Shown piece by piece: positions 34,285 to 51,278 of a stretch of DNA of 64,000 nucleotides. How positions within the stretch are numbered: position 1 is the first letter of the stretch; each line of letters starts with the position of its first letter. The position numbers were made by a program, and so were the translations under genes. This stretch comes from Adineta vaga (Eukaryota > Rotifera). Under the pieces are notes generated by a model. It did not search any database. It saw nothing but the letters and a program-made list of their open reading frames with translations, and was not told the DNA's origin. The stretch is taken from NCBI GenBank assembly GCA_021613535.1, contig CP075494.1:14136001-14200000 (forward strand), in the 5' to 3' direction.

Positions 34285-35280
34285 ATGACTTCAATACCTG
34301 ACAATAATATTACGTTAATGAATGATTGGTTTCAGGTTTTAAATAATAAAGTTGTGTTTATCGCGGGTGCTGCTGGTGGCATTGGCTCAGCTATTTGCCG
34401 AACTTGTGTATTACAAGGTGCTCGTGTAGTTATTACTGATATTGATAAAGCAGCGGGAGATAAGCTTTTGACAAAAATTTGTGAAGAAAATGGTCAAAAA
34501 ATAAATCATGTAATAAGTTTGCAACTTGATATTACCGATGAACAAGCAATTCAACAAGCAGTACAAACGGCAATTGATAAATGGGGAACAATTGATGTTC
34601 TTATAAATGCGTAAGTATTACAAAATTGCGTAGGAAACAATCAGATGATTAACTTAGAAGTATCTTTGTTGAATTTGTGCTAGAAAACGGATCCTTTTTT
34701 TTCTTTTAATTAGGGCTGCTATTTTTGTTTTTGGTCAAATAGAACATATTTCAGCTGATGATTGGTCACGAAACTTTGATGTTAATGTTCGCGGTTATGC
34801 TCTGTTAGTTAAATATATTGCACCAATTATGAAAAAACAACGATCAGGTTCTATTATTCAGTTTGGTAGCATTAGTGGTGTCATTGCTCAAGTACCTTTT
34901 CTTCCATATGGTGCTGGTAAAGCTGCCGTCATACAAATGACGAAGAATCTAGCAGTAGATCTTGGTGCATTTAATATTCGATGTAATGCAATATCTCCTG
35001 GTTTAGTTGGTACGTTATTTGCTAATTGATTTCTTTTTTTTTTATGAAAGTTAATCTATAAATTTTCATTGTTGTAGTTACACCACCAGTCGTTGCTTTA
35101 GCAACTTCAACTGGTCTTTCAATTGAAGAGTTTAGTCACAATATTGTGAAAGATCAATGTCTAAAACGATCAGCTTCATCACAGGAAATAGCAAATTTAG
35201 TTGTTTTTCTTGCTTCGGATCTATGTCCATTTATCACTGGTACGAATATTATTGCAGATGGTGGTTATACCGTAGTCTAA
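34285..35280 (+). CDS. Short-chain dehydrogenase/reductase (classical SDR)
   Basis: Three exons (34285-34610, 34714-35009, 35078-35280) encode 274 residues, usual for classical SDRs. The Rossmann motif is [16 protein letters not shown], with Ala for the first Thr of TGxxxGIG. An Asp follows the second strand (VVITDID), typical of NAD(H) preference. The N-A-A-A segment replaces NNAG, the catalytic Ser lies in QFGSISG and the YxxxK pair in PYGAGKAA; then comes NAISPG. The C-terminus ends in [10 protein letters not shown], typical of the FabG-like group. Substrate unknown. The loss of Asn in the NNAG motif is unusual but tolerated in some members. AATAAA at 35351-35356. Confidence 0.9.
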
Positions 35281-35865
35281 AGATCTTGTTCTTCTCCAAT
35301 AGAAAAAGAACACTGGTTGGTCTAAAATAAAACGATATTGAGAAAAATACAATAAAGAAACATATTATTACGCAACCATATCTTTCTTTTTTTATTTAAT
35401 CCGAGATAGTACACTATATCCATAAAATAGTAGATTCTTTCTCGAAATTTAATCTACTAAACACACATTGCAATTCATTCTTATGGAAATCAATGATAAC
35501 TAAATAAAAACTTTTGAAAATGAGGATGTACGTATCGCTATGATTATAGACAAGAAATTTTTATACTCATCATTACTGTTGTCTCAGATCCATCCTACAT
35601 CCTCTGTCAGTGTGCTCAGCTAATATAATAACTGGGTACAATCTTCGTGCTTACGTAAAACATGACATAGATTGCTCCACATGACTTTTATTCAATGAAC
35701 CATAAAGAATTTCTTTTATTTATTAATAAAATAGGTCAGAATTTAAGACAAATAATTTCAAATATATCTCTTCTTTCAAGAAACTGTGTAACATAGTATG
35801 AATATATACATAATGAAGAGTTTTTAATCAAAAATAGATCTACAGGAGAAATATTCTACAAGATA
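35281..35865. other. Convergent 3' intergenic region
   Basis: Spacer between the SDR gene and GPCR-2. It holds an imperfect inverted pair around 35522 and 35592 (GAGGATGTA against TACATCCTC). No gene seen. Confidence 0.5.
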
Positions 35866-37218
35866 TTAAGTTTTTAAGAAAGTTTTTAATGCAAATTGTT
35901 TGGTTGTGTTTGTTTCACGAAGATAATCTTCTTTGAAACGATTTCGAAACATATTTGATGATAAATAATAGAAAATTAAATTCACTGAATGAGTTATAAG
36001 CAATGGAACAATGGAAAAATAATTCATTGCTTGCCAGAAATTTCTCACTTGATCATTATCATTATATGTTTGAATCATTATCGTCGATATACAATTTGGT
36101 AATGTACAGAAAATAAAACTAATCGATATTGCTAATAAACTAATAGTAATTTGTAATTGAATACATAATTTTTGAGAATGTGTCGGTGAAGATGATAGAA
36201 ATCGATGAGAAAATGTACGTTTATGATGAATTGGTTGATTCAATAAAGAAGGTAATTGATCAACTGGATTGAGAGTTTCTTCGCGATCTAATGAAAGATT
36301 TTCAGAACGATAGTTTCGACATTTGTCTATTGATCAAGAAACAAAGCAAAATATTGATGATGACAAGAAGAAAAACTTACGATCCGAATCGTGAATTTCA
36401 TTGATAATTTGATTATGATTGATTGTAACAAATACTTGATGTTTATCTTCTTGTTTTTCATATGTTGATGGTGAATAACATGGAGGCGAATTGATTATCG
36501 TTTGTTCATTTGGATTATTAATAATTTTCATCGGTTTTTTTATCGAATATTTTTTCTTTAAATTCGATTTATTTTGACAAACACTGATAACAATAAAAAC
36601 ATTACAAATAGCAATGATTGTAAATGGAATAATTGAATAAGATAATAAATAAACAACATTTAAATATGAATAAATCCTATCATACCATATATAATGTTTT
36701 TTTGTACAAAAACCATTATCGATCGTATAACCAATTAAATAATGACTATTGATTAATGATAACATTAAAATAACACATATACAAACATATTTTGAGATAT
36801 TTGTTGTACAACTATAACGATAAAGATATAAGCATGTTGTTGCAAGAAGACGATCAATCGATAAACAAGCTAATAGACCAGCTGATATTTGACAAGATAA
36901 ATAATTGAGAAAAACGATTAATTTACATGAAATTATATTGATATTCATAATATAGATTTGAAATGTTATTAAAAAGATTAATGGTGCTGTAACAAGTACA
37001 TAAATTGTATCGAATATTGCAATAAAAATGAAATACCATTTCGATGATGAACGATGATAAATTGGAGATTGAAATATAGATATACAAATCCAATTAGCAA
37101 TGGGACATAGAACAATTAGAAGAGGACAAACAATTCGTATAGGCCATAGAGAAAATTGAAGAAGCCATGTCATCGAATCCGATGTTACGTTTGTAGAATT
37201 ATTATAAAATGTTGTCAT
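35866..37218 (-). CDS. Rhodopsin-like (class A) GPCR, orphan
   Basis: Two exons (37218-36381, 36326-35866) give 432 residues. TM1-TM5 lie in exon 1 (VCPLLIVLCPIANWICISIF; WYFIFIAIFDTIYVLVTAPL; TM3 ending ACLSIDRLLA, a DRY variant IDR; TM4; TM5). A long third intracellular loop of about 110 residues spans the intron. TM6 (ISLLAISISFIFCTLPNCI) and TM7 (LLITHSVNLIFYYLSSNMFR) follow, with NLIFY in place of NPxxY. A Cys at the start of TM3 and one in loop 2 (FCTKK) would form the usual disulfide. Ligand unknown; the large loop suggests regulated G-protein coupling. Not a close paralogue of the 26.3 kb GPCR. Confidence 0.85.
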
Positions 37219-39917
37219 GATCTAAAAACAAAAACACAGAGAAGATTTAAAAAAAAAGATTCTTTTACGAACAAACTTTGAGAAACGATTCATTTGAACA
37301 ATACGAAAAGAACAAAGCATTCTTTATTCATTTTTACGGAAATCCTGGTTATGTTGATATGAGAGTATATATATATGTATATATGGTGGTACTTATAATC
37401 TTCTCGTCTTGTTTTCTTGTTTAAGTAGTGAACTGACGGATGCTCACGTCTTTTCTCTATGTTTGACGACAATGAAATGAATACTTATCTCTCGATCAGA
37501 ACTTTTTACAAGCAATTACTGTCAAGAGAAGTGATGATGATGCTTCTTCTCCATTCTCATTCATTTCCACGGATTCGAAAACAAAATAGAAAGAACTGAG
37601 AAAGAAAGAGAATAAATGTAATTTGAACTATTTTATGTCATGAGAAGAATATAATATTCATTTTCTACGAGAACAATAAAAAGAAAAAGAAGAGAATGGT
37701 AAAGGCGTAAATTATTTGTAACTAATTTTCTTGAAAAGACAAAGTTTACTTTTTTATATTATCATTTTCTTCTCTCTTGGTTATTAAGTACATTGGAAAG
37801 TGTGAAGAAATTGCAATAACATATTTCAGTTTTCATACCGAGCAATGACAATGAAGAAAAAAAATCATAAATACAGACATATTTACATGATCTATACGAT
37901 CGATTCTATTCTTAGATATAGTTTTCTACTTTTTCGAGAGCATTACATTGAACGGAAGAACGGAGTTAATTATTAGTTTCAAGCTTCCGAACAGAAACAC
38001 AAAAATGGCATTGATTTTTTTTGTTTCAAAAAAAAGAAACTTGGTCTAGAATGTCAAATGAATCTTCGAAAAGAAATCATCCTATTGAATAATATTCTGA
38101 AAATTGCCATTCGGATAATTAAATCTAACAAGAAACGTTTCTCCAACAAACAAAGATCTTGATCGTCTGCTATTGTTTAATAATTAGAAATTCTTTACTT
38201 AGTTCAATGCGTAAATGATGATTGTGCTCATTTGTCCTCATAACACACTAGAAAAAAAATCAACTGACTATGCTGTTTCCGATTAATAATCTAAATATTA
38301 CCTTGAGATTCTTATTCGGAAGATGGTATAGAAATTAAATCGAGAAAATTACCGGCAAATTTCTAATTTTATTAATACATATTTTTTTAAATATAGACAC
38401 GAGAGAGTGAAGAAATCATGCTATTGTAACAATCAATTAGTTGATATATATATATATATATATATTCGATGCATTTACTTACATTTATTAGAAGAAGAAA
38501 ACTAAAAAGTCTTTTGCTTACGTTTGAAGCGTATCTTTTGTCAAAATGATGTCAAGACTGTGTAACAGCTGTTCTAATGTTTCTAATTTCTTATCAACTG
38601 AATCGTAATCGTGAAAAAATCATATAAGGTCGATGAATAAACAGAAAAACAACACATGCTTTCAAATAATTGCAAAGCAACATCAAAAACATATGGTAAA
38701 CAGTCATTGTACAACTTATTAACGGTTATTTCTAACGAGAAATGCAGAAGAATTATCAAAAATTTCAATCAATACATGCCAGTCATTGTCTGTCGAAAGA
38801 TAAACAAATACAGAATTTCTAATCGATAAAAAAAAAACATTCGGACTCTCGATAACGAACTATTTCCCGAGAAAAATTAACTTACTATCCTTATTTTTTA
38901 TTCTCTAGCTGAAAATTTACTACTACTATACGATTCTTATTCAGACTGATTGTTCTCGAAGGTTCTTTTTCTTTCCCTTTCAATATTCATTTTTACACTG
39001 ACTAAATTTGATCAAAAAAGAACTTCGAGTGCAAATGAACTTATTCACTGAGGACATCCTAATAATTTCCCATCGTAATGACAATATTTTAACAAATGAA
39101 ACACTATTACGATGAAGAAAAAAGAAACCCTGCCATAAGCGAATCAATAATTGATTATTTTTTGTCGAGATTTTCATTAAATGTTCATGAATAAAGTTAC
39201 TGTCATGTAAATGAAGTAGTATTCATCACGTACTGATAACTTACATATTTTGACGCTATTCACTTATAATCTCAATGAACTTCTTATTGATAAAAGAAAA
39301 TGTTTCCATCTGATGTGAAACAAAAAAAAGATTTACTAACTATATTTATTATAAATTAATATGGCATATGCCATGAAAAATAATTATAAATGCATGACAT
39401 ATCTCATTGATCACATGAAAGTTTTTTACGCATAAAATAATTCTGTATTTGATCAGATAACAAGGTATGAATTTTTCATTTTATTATAAATTTTTTTATG
39501 ATTCAATTAACGGAGATAATTGAAAGCAAAAACAAGATTTTTGACAAAGAAGATCATAACGAGAAGATGAATATTGAGTAATTTTATCTGACTTTGACGA
39601 GTAGTTTGTTATCCTTTCGGTTCCATTGAGCAAACCATCGTCGAATAGTGGACATCATCTCAATTGTACACATATTGAATCTGAATTTTTCTCTAAACAT
39701 CTCTTCTTTCAGTTACTTGTAATGGAACGTCAAACAAGAATTGTTGAAATTCAATATTACAGATGTCAATCAAGTGAATTATACAAAAAAAAAAGGAATA
39801 GTTCATTTCTCTGCTCTATGTTTTCGACATCATGTAACAAAACTCATTACAAATATTATATACGTTGAATAAAAATGTTTTATTTTTGAGAGAAAAAAAG
39901 ACTGAAAATTGTTTTTC
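37219..39917. other. Gene-free stretch of 2.7 kb with (TA)n
   Basis: Longest stretch in the window with no recognisable gene. It contains a (TA)n tract at about 38444-38464 and a shorter TA run near 37369-37383. All open frames are short, AT-driven and lack domains. It may hold promoter elements of GPCR-2 and the 3' flank of EIF2B5, or an unseen non-coding RNA. Confidence 0.5.
38444..38464. repeat. (TA)n microsatellite
   Basis: About ten uninterrupted TA units inside the gene-free stretch. Confidence 0.9.
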
Positions 39918-42465
39918 TTAAGCTTCATCGTCATCATCATCTTCTTCTTCACTTTCGGCAGTTTGTAACCAATCAATAAATTGTTTAAGTTTATCGTAAT
40001 AGGTTTTTTCTTCTGGTTTAATTGCAATTTCATTATTTGCGATTCTTTCTTGTTTTGTTTCATACCATTTAAGAATTGATTCTTCAATAATAACCTCTTG
40101 TTCATATAGATAATTCAAAATACCAACAATACGTTCACCAATAGGTTGAATATGTTTCAAACAAATGGCATCTAGTTCATTTAATAATGTCATTTGTGAT
40201 TCTGCATTCGTTGTTTTCATATAATTTTTCAATATATATTGAGTTGTTTGATCTAATGTTGATTTTAATATAGTCCAATAATTTCCATTTGGTACATTGG
40301 ATATTTTCTTTTCGAATGGTAATAAAAATACAGCACGTGTTATTGATTGATCGAATTCAATTGGCGAAACATCATACGTTGGTTTTAACATATTTAATTC
40401 GACAACAATATTTTCAATATTCACTTTTTGTTTATAAGCACGTTCTAATGTTCGAATAACTTCTTCTTGAAATTCATCAACATCATCTTCAGTTCCTGTT
40501 ACACTAGATTCTGATGACGTAGTTGGATTACTAAGCGTTAATGTATCGTCACCTTCACCCGATGGATTTTGAATTGTTGGTTCAATTGATTGATTCATAA
40601 TCGAACCAGGTCTTGAAAATCTCTCATCAATATCAGGTTCATCTTCATTCATAGATAAATCTTTCGGTTCAAGACAATAACCCCAAGCGTCAAATGGATA
40701 TGCTTCGTGGCTATCACTGTCGTTATCATCACTGTCGTCATCATCATCATCCTCATCATCATCGGTATTCGTTGAATGAAACGTTTTCGAATGTTTACCA
40801 TGCATATAACTAAAAATAAGTTCTCGACCAAAACCATCATTACCAACTAATTCACTATTCGATGCTATTGTCTCTTCAATACTTGAACTGATTGATTTAT
40901 CTGAAAAGGATTTTTCCGATAATCGTGTTGAACTACGTCGTTGTCGTGAATTTGAACGTTTAAAATCAGTTGGTGGTAGTTGAACATCATCATCAATTTC
41001 TACTTCATCCATCGAATTGGTTGATGTCATTGAATTCGATGCAATTATTGTTGCACGTTCTTTTAATTCAATATTTGCACCAATAATAACACCTTTACAA
41101 AGAATAGATTCTTTCCTAATTTTAACATTGTTATGAATAACAACATTATCACAGATGATTGCATTTTGTATCGAACAATTCTCACCAATTTGAACATTAT
41201 TCCATAGAATTGAATTTTCAATACGAGTATTTTTACCAATGATACAATTTTGACCGATCAATGATGAACGTAAACAAACACCGGACGAAATCTGACTTTT
41301 ATTACCAATATAAACATCTTGTTGAATATGTGATAAACGATCTAATTGTATATCACCTTGTTTATATATATTATGTTTATCATAAGTAATCGGATAGATT
41401 GCATTATGAAATGATAAATATGGATCATTTAATTTAATTTGTGAAGAATTTGGTGTTGTTGTTGTTGTTGTTGTTATCAATGATAATTTTGGTATAGATG
41501 CCATGATTTCAGGAACGAGAGGATATGACCATCGACGAAGAATATCAAATGTTGCTTTCATATATAAACGTATATTATGAACAGAAAGAAAATAACCTGT
41601 TTCATATAGATAAGAATAAATAGTATGACCAGCGATTTCTTCATCACGTAGAACACCTATAAAAAAGAAAGATGTATGAAAGGATTTCTATAAAAACTTG
41701 AATTTTACCTTTAACAAGATCATTGATTGTTGAACAATCAAAATTATCTTTAAATAAATGTAAAACATCCGGTGAACAAACAGCTAAATGACAATCTAAT
41801 GGACAATATAATGTTTCAATGGTAACATTGGTTTTTTCTAATATATCAAGTGGTATTTCATAAGAATAAACATATTCTTTCGAATAATCATATAGTCGAT
41901 GTGTATTAGCATCACGTATAATACATAAATGTTGATCATCTGTAAATGATGAATGTTCTAAATGATTGGAATCTAATTGACGATAGACAAGTGTCATGAT
42001 ACAATTCTTATCTTTTCTAATATTATCTTTATGAATAGTAAATAAATGATTGAGTTTTTCATTCGTTAATAATGTTCCATTACCAGAGATTAATAAGAAA
42101 TGATTACTAATGATATTCTCTTGTTCAAGATCTTTTAAACAATCACCTAGTGAACGAGCTTCTTTACATGGTATTACACGTATTAATTTTGGATAAGTAC
42201 GTAACCAATGACTGTTCATTAGATATGAACGAATTTCAGGAAAATTTGTGGTAGCTAATAGAAGAATTTCTTGAATTCCTGATCGAATTAATGTTTGAAT
42301 TGTATAATCAAGTAATGGTTGGCCATCGACTGGCCATAAACAAAATGGAAGTGATGTATGAGAAACGATTTCATTAATATAATTATTGAATGAATCAAGC
42401 ACAAGAACACATGTTAAGCGTTCTTCTTCGTGATAATCAGCATTGAGATTGGTTGGTTTAACCAT
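39918..42465 (-). CDS. EIF2B5: EIF2B5, epsilon subunit of the eIF2B guanine nucleotide exchange factor
   Basis: Two exons (42465-41709, 41656-39918) give 831 residues; human has 721. The N-terminal nucleotidyltransferase-like domain shows CVLVLDSFNNYINEI, PFCLWPVDGQPLLDYTIQ and LYCPLDCHLAVCSPDVLHLF with DNFDCSTINDLVKG, then DILRRWSYPLVPE. A left-handed beta helix with hexapeptides follows (IGKNTRIENSILWNNVQIGE, VVIHNNVKI). A very acidic linker includes a run of Asp, then the C-terminal W2/HEAT domain (about 660-820), which carries GEF activity on eIF2 and ends with acidic residues. It recycles eIF2-GDP in translation initiation and is the target of the integrated stress response. An in-frame ATG exists 48 nt upstream, but a TTTAG acceptor lies directly before 42465. 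Confidence 0.95.
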
Positions 42466-43061
42466 GTCTAAAGCGAGAAAAAAATGGATTTTATTTTTAT
42501 TAAGAGAATTCAATAGAAGATATAGTATTTATATGATAGATCGAATGATGAAAAGGGAAAGAAAATGATGCAATATACATAAAAACCAAAACGCTTGTCA
42601 TCCGTTTTCTTCAAACCAATCCATATTTTACCAACCTTTGAAAAGAAATTTTGTAGTTCTATCTAAAATAATTCAATACGATTAATGATATCTATCAACT
42701 ATAATTCTATGAGAGAACTGAATCAACAGTTAAAATGATACCAAACAAAGTATTCGAATGCATTTTATTGAAAAGAATATCATGTTTCATGAGGTTTATC
42801 TCTTTTCTGGATCGATAGTATTATTTATTTCATAAACAAAACATTTTCGTACATTACCAGTCTTTATTACTATTTTGCTTTGAATCATTCGATTTTTCTA
42901 AACGATCAACAATTGAATACTCGCTACTGAGAGTATTGTTCGGAAAAGTAATCTAAGCATTGATTGGTTCTTTTAGATAACAAATAAGAATTTATTCAGA
43001 GAAGAAAGAACATTGTTGGTTGGAAAAGAATTTATACTAGTTTTTCGATGAATTGTGTGTA
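42466..43061. other. Divergent intergenic region EIF2B5/MRPL2
   Basis: Nearly 600 bp that should include both promoters. CTTTAG at 42468-42473 (minus strand) ends 2 nt before the EIF2B5 ATG and may be a 5' acceptor. No other feature seen. Confidence 0.5.
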
Positions 43062-44305
43062 ATGTATTCATTAATTCGAAATCATGTGGCACGAGTATTA
43101 CAACGAGATTTAACATCTGTTGTCAATTCTTTATCTCGGTATAAATTCGTATATGAAAATCTGTTTATTGATACATTTCTTTATTTTAGTTCAATTACAA
43201 CAAATATTCCTGAAAGAAAAAATACTAATGATGATCCTTCTAGATCTGATTCACAAAAGTCATCAGAGATAAATAAAACTACTGAGAAGAAAGCTCCATG
43301 GAAAGCAAATGTTACTGAGATGTCAGTTGCCATGGGTCCAGAATATATTATAGAAAATTATCGTGAACATCGTCAAGGTGGTTTTTATTATGATCATCGA
43401 ATCATTATACCTGAAATGCCAGAAGAATACACTGTTAAGCCATTTGCTACACGAAAAACAGGTGGAAACCATCCTGATACTGGTAAATAATCGAAGAAAT
43501 TTTGAATTAATAAGTCATGTGAAATATAAAATCAATTGTTTTCAGGCCGAAAAGAATATCGTCGAGTTGGTGGCGGTTTAAAAAAGACTTGGCTATGGAT
43601 TGATCTTATGCGACGAGGACCTGCGGAAGGTCCGCCCTTAGTTGAACGTGTGATTCGTATTATGAATAGTGATTGCCATACAGCAAAAGTTGCTTTGATT
43701 GGACATGGAAATACACTTCGATATATATTAGCAACTGAAAATCTTAAAGCTGGTGATCTTGTTAAAACATCGGGTGAAATACCAAGAAATCCAGGTATGT
43801 TTTTTTCGAAAAAATAATCGCTTCATTTTCATTTATCTCGTGTTTGTTTTTCTCTCTCTCTCTCTCTCCAGTAAAAGCAAGTGAAGGCGATGCCTATCCA
43901 GTTGGTGCATTACCTGTTGGTACGATCGTTAATTGTGTTGAAGGTTATCCAGGACAAGGTGCTAAATATGCCGTTAATGCCGGTACATTTGCGACATTAA
44001 TGAAACGTATTGATAATCGATGTATTTTACAATTACCAACTAAACGTGAAATATCTATACTTGAACAATGTATGGTTACAGTTGGTCGATTATCAAATAT
44101 TGATCATAATGAATTTATCTATGGTAAAGCTGGTGCTAAACGTTTAATGGGTATTCGACCAAAACTTGGTTTATTTCATCCGAAAACAGCTCGATTTGGT
44201 CGAAGACCATTTCGACCAAAACCTATCCTTGTTATCAATGGAGAAAAAGCTGATTATCCAAATGTGATTAGATTAGAACATCCTTTACTCAATCTTTATA
44301 GATAA
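43062..44305 (+). CDS. MRPL2: MRPL2 (uL2m), mitochondrial large-subunit ribosomal protein
   Basis: Four exons (43062-43138, 43190-43482, 43546-43794, 43872-44305) encode 350 residues. The N-terminal part is basic (IRNHVARVLQR), fitting import into mitochondria. The uL2 core follows: KEYRRVGGGLKKTWLWIDLM, GHGNTLRYILATENLKAGDL, the YPVGALPVGTIVNCVEGYPG loop and GTFATLMKR. The end, AGAKRLMGIRPK then GRRPFRPKP, is the conserved region near the peptidyl transferase centre. Human MRPL2 has 305 residues; the extra length is at the N-terminus. AATAAA at 44329-44334 lies only 24 nt after the stop, before the torsin-like gene. Confidence 0.92.
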
Positions 44306-44328
44306 TTGTTTCTTTTCTTTTTGTTTTG

Positions 44329-44334
44329 AATAAA
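44329..44334 (+). promoter_or_regulatory. Poly(A) signal of MRPL2
   Basis: Canonical AATAAA 24 nt after the MRPL2 stop and 88 nt before the next ATG, so cleavage would fall inside the short intergenic gap. Confidence 0.6.
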
Positions 44335-44406
44335 GTTATTCAACAAAACTGTTTTTCATACGAATATCTAAAGAACATTGTTATACTCTATGATGATTTC
44401 GTATTA

Positions 44407-44419
44407 GTCTTTCTTTCAG
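44407..44419 (+). promoter_or_regulatory. Candidate trans-splice acceptor upstream of torsin-like gene
   Basis: CTTTCTTTCAG ends 2 nt before the ATG at 44422 and 114 nt after the MRPL2 stop. Confidence 0.5.
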
Positions 44420-44421
44420 AT

Positions 44422-45643
44422 ATGGATGATTCAATGAATTCTGTTCATAACATTTCTGCTATGGATATTTCACCAGCTTCAAGTCCAAGAACTGCACTTA
44501 ATCCAATATCATCGAATCATTTACTTTTAAATGCATTTCATCAACAACAAGAATTACTTTCTAATGTATTATTCAATGCACCAACTCGTCATGAATTTTC
44601 TTTATTAAATAAGAAACCAATCTCTGATGAAAATGATTTTAATAATAGTAGTATGTGTTTATTTACAACGGTTTTAACAGATAATAATATACAACCAATT
44701 CTTAATGAATCCCATCACATTCGACAACGAGTTGTGAATACTGAATCCGTTCAATCAGTTATTGAACAACCAAAACCTATGCCGAAAAAATCGGAATCCA
44801 ATTCATCTCGATCAGGATTCAGTAAATTTCTTCTATCTATTCCATTTTTGTTATTATTTACGTATCTTATTGTGCAATATTTCAATACACCACTTGTTTT
44901 ACCACGTTCATCCAATTGGCAAAATGCAAGTGAATATTTAACTAAACATCTCATCGGACAAGATCAAGGTCTCAAAGAATTCAAAGATGCAATGGATAAA
45001 CATAAGAATTTTTCAATCGTACTAATCGAAGTAATGATTCATCATTCGATTTATTAGAAATTATTGAAATTTGTTTCTTCATTAGGGTCCAACAGGTACT
45101 GGTAAATCGTATTTAGCTTCATCATTGGAAAAATTCCTCCCTACAACGCTTATATCTGCTAATACACTTCTTGGTTTACCGAAACATCATTGGACTGAAT
45201 CTGATCGTCTTGTTTCCTATTTATCATCATATTTATCTCCATCTTATTTTCAATTTTTAATTATTGATGATCTCGATTTATTATCAACAAATGAAATGTA
45301 TTGTCAAACATTAACTCGAGCTGTACATTCGATAAATAATGATAAAAATCTATTTATTCTTCTTTTAAAAACCAGTACAAAAGATAATCTTTGTCAAGAA
45401 ACATTCCAATCCATTCTGACAAAATCTATTCAATTCAATATGTTACAACGACCACATATTCGTACATGTATTCAAAATGAAGCTTATACACAAAATGTTC
45501 AACCACCATTTGATACTGAACAAATTGAAAAGATTCTTGATCTCATTGAATATACTGGTGAACATGAATTATCTTATAGTAAAACTGGTTGTAAACAAAT
45601 ACCATCTCTTGTAATGTTAGCCTCGAAAAAGGATTCCTATTGA
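44422..45643 (+). CDS. Torsin-like AAA+ ATPase with N-terminal membrane anchor
   Basis: Exons 44422-45030 and 45086-45643 give 388 residues. A disordered N-terminal region of about 130 residues precedes one membrane span (FLLSIPFLLLFTYLIVQYF), giving a type II anchor. The ATPase part begins with YLTKHLIGQDQGLKEFKDAM, like the torsin HLFGQ segment. Walker A is GPTGTGKS, with Ser where classical torsins have Asn. Walker B is FLIIDDLD. Near the C-terminus lies GCKQIPSL, matching the GCK sensor-2 motif of torsins. Torsins act in the ER and nuclear envelope lumen with LAP1/LULL1 cofactors; the anchor resembles TOR4A-type members. The assignment to torsins rests on these motifs, not on an alignment. 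AATAAA at 45695-45700. Confidence 0.75.
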
Positions 45644-45734
45644 ATCAATTTCTCTACTCAAGTTCTTTTTTTTCTTATCTTTCAAAAAATCTTCAATAAA
45701 ATAAATAACATATCATAGTGAAGAATGAAGATGT

Positions 45735-46040
45735 TTAATTCTTCTTTATTTGATCTTTCTTATTTGGAATATTTGATGTAAATTGATGTTGATCTGTTGT
45801 TGAATTAATTTTATGCAGATGTTCGACTATTTCAGTAGCAGCAATTAATGAATGACGTTGCTGATTTAATTGTTTTTCTCTTTCTTGAACTGTTGCTGTT
45901 TCTTGATCACGTTGTCGTTGATGTTCTATTAAACTGATACGGACTTGACTTCGATCAATCATAGCGGCATTCGGAGGATCATTTCGTTCGTGTGGTAAAG
46001 GTAATGATATTCGTCGTACATGGGATCTTTCGTTTGTCAT
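45735..46040 (-). CDS. Small coiled-coil protein, function unknown
   Basis: A single-exon frame of 101 residues starting at 46040. The middle (IEHQRQRDQETATVQEREKQ and on to about residue 78) is Gln/Glu/Arg-rich and predicted to be one long helix or coiled coil; the ends are basic. No signal peptide, membrane segment or known domain. It converges with the torsin-like gene with 91 bp between stops, so part of it could also be 3' UTR antisense sequence. The composition is protein-like rather than AT-driven, which is why I keep it. Confidence 0.5.
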   Translation of the reverse strand: MTNERSHVRRISLPLPHERNDPPNAAMIDRSQVRISLIEHQRQRDQETATVQEREKQLNQQRHSLIAATEIVEHLHKINSTTDQHQFTSNIPNKKDQIKKN

Positions 46041-46563
46041 CAAATAAGAATAAATACAGCGAAATTCGAATGATTCTTCGCGCTAAATACTTCTATTGCA
46101 TGCATCGAAATTATTTTCGTTTTCTTTTTTATTCATGTGTACAGTCGTTTTTATTTGTGTAAAAGAGTATGATATCATCTGAACTCTTTTCTCTCACGTC
46201 CAAGATAATCAAAAATGACATGAATACACAAAAAAGTACACAATTATGTATGTATATAAAAAGATGCTATCATTCTTCCAAGGCATTTTCTTTCCGTTGT
46301 TTTCTCGTCGTGCGAACATAACATAAACTTAACAAAAACAGTGAAAAAATATGATAACAACAAAGAGGCAACAATGCAAAATCAACGATGGCAAAAAAAA
46401 CAATTCTGTTATATCTCTTTTTCCTGTGATTCTTGTAAAGATTTTTAGAAACATACGCACAGATTCGAGTGAGAAATAGACTAAGAAAGAGATTGAATAC
46501 GGTTTTTTTGTTCTTTTTATTAAATGACAGATGTTAAAAAAGTTCGGATGACATTGAACCTGT

Positions 46564-51278
<4,715 letters not shown>

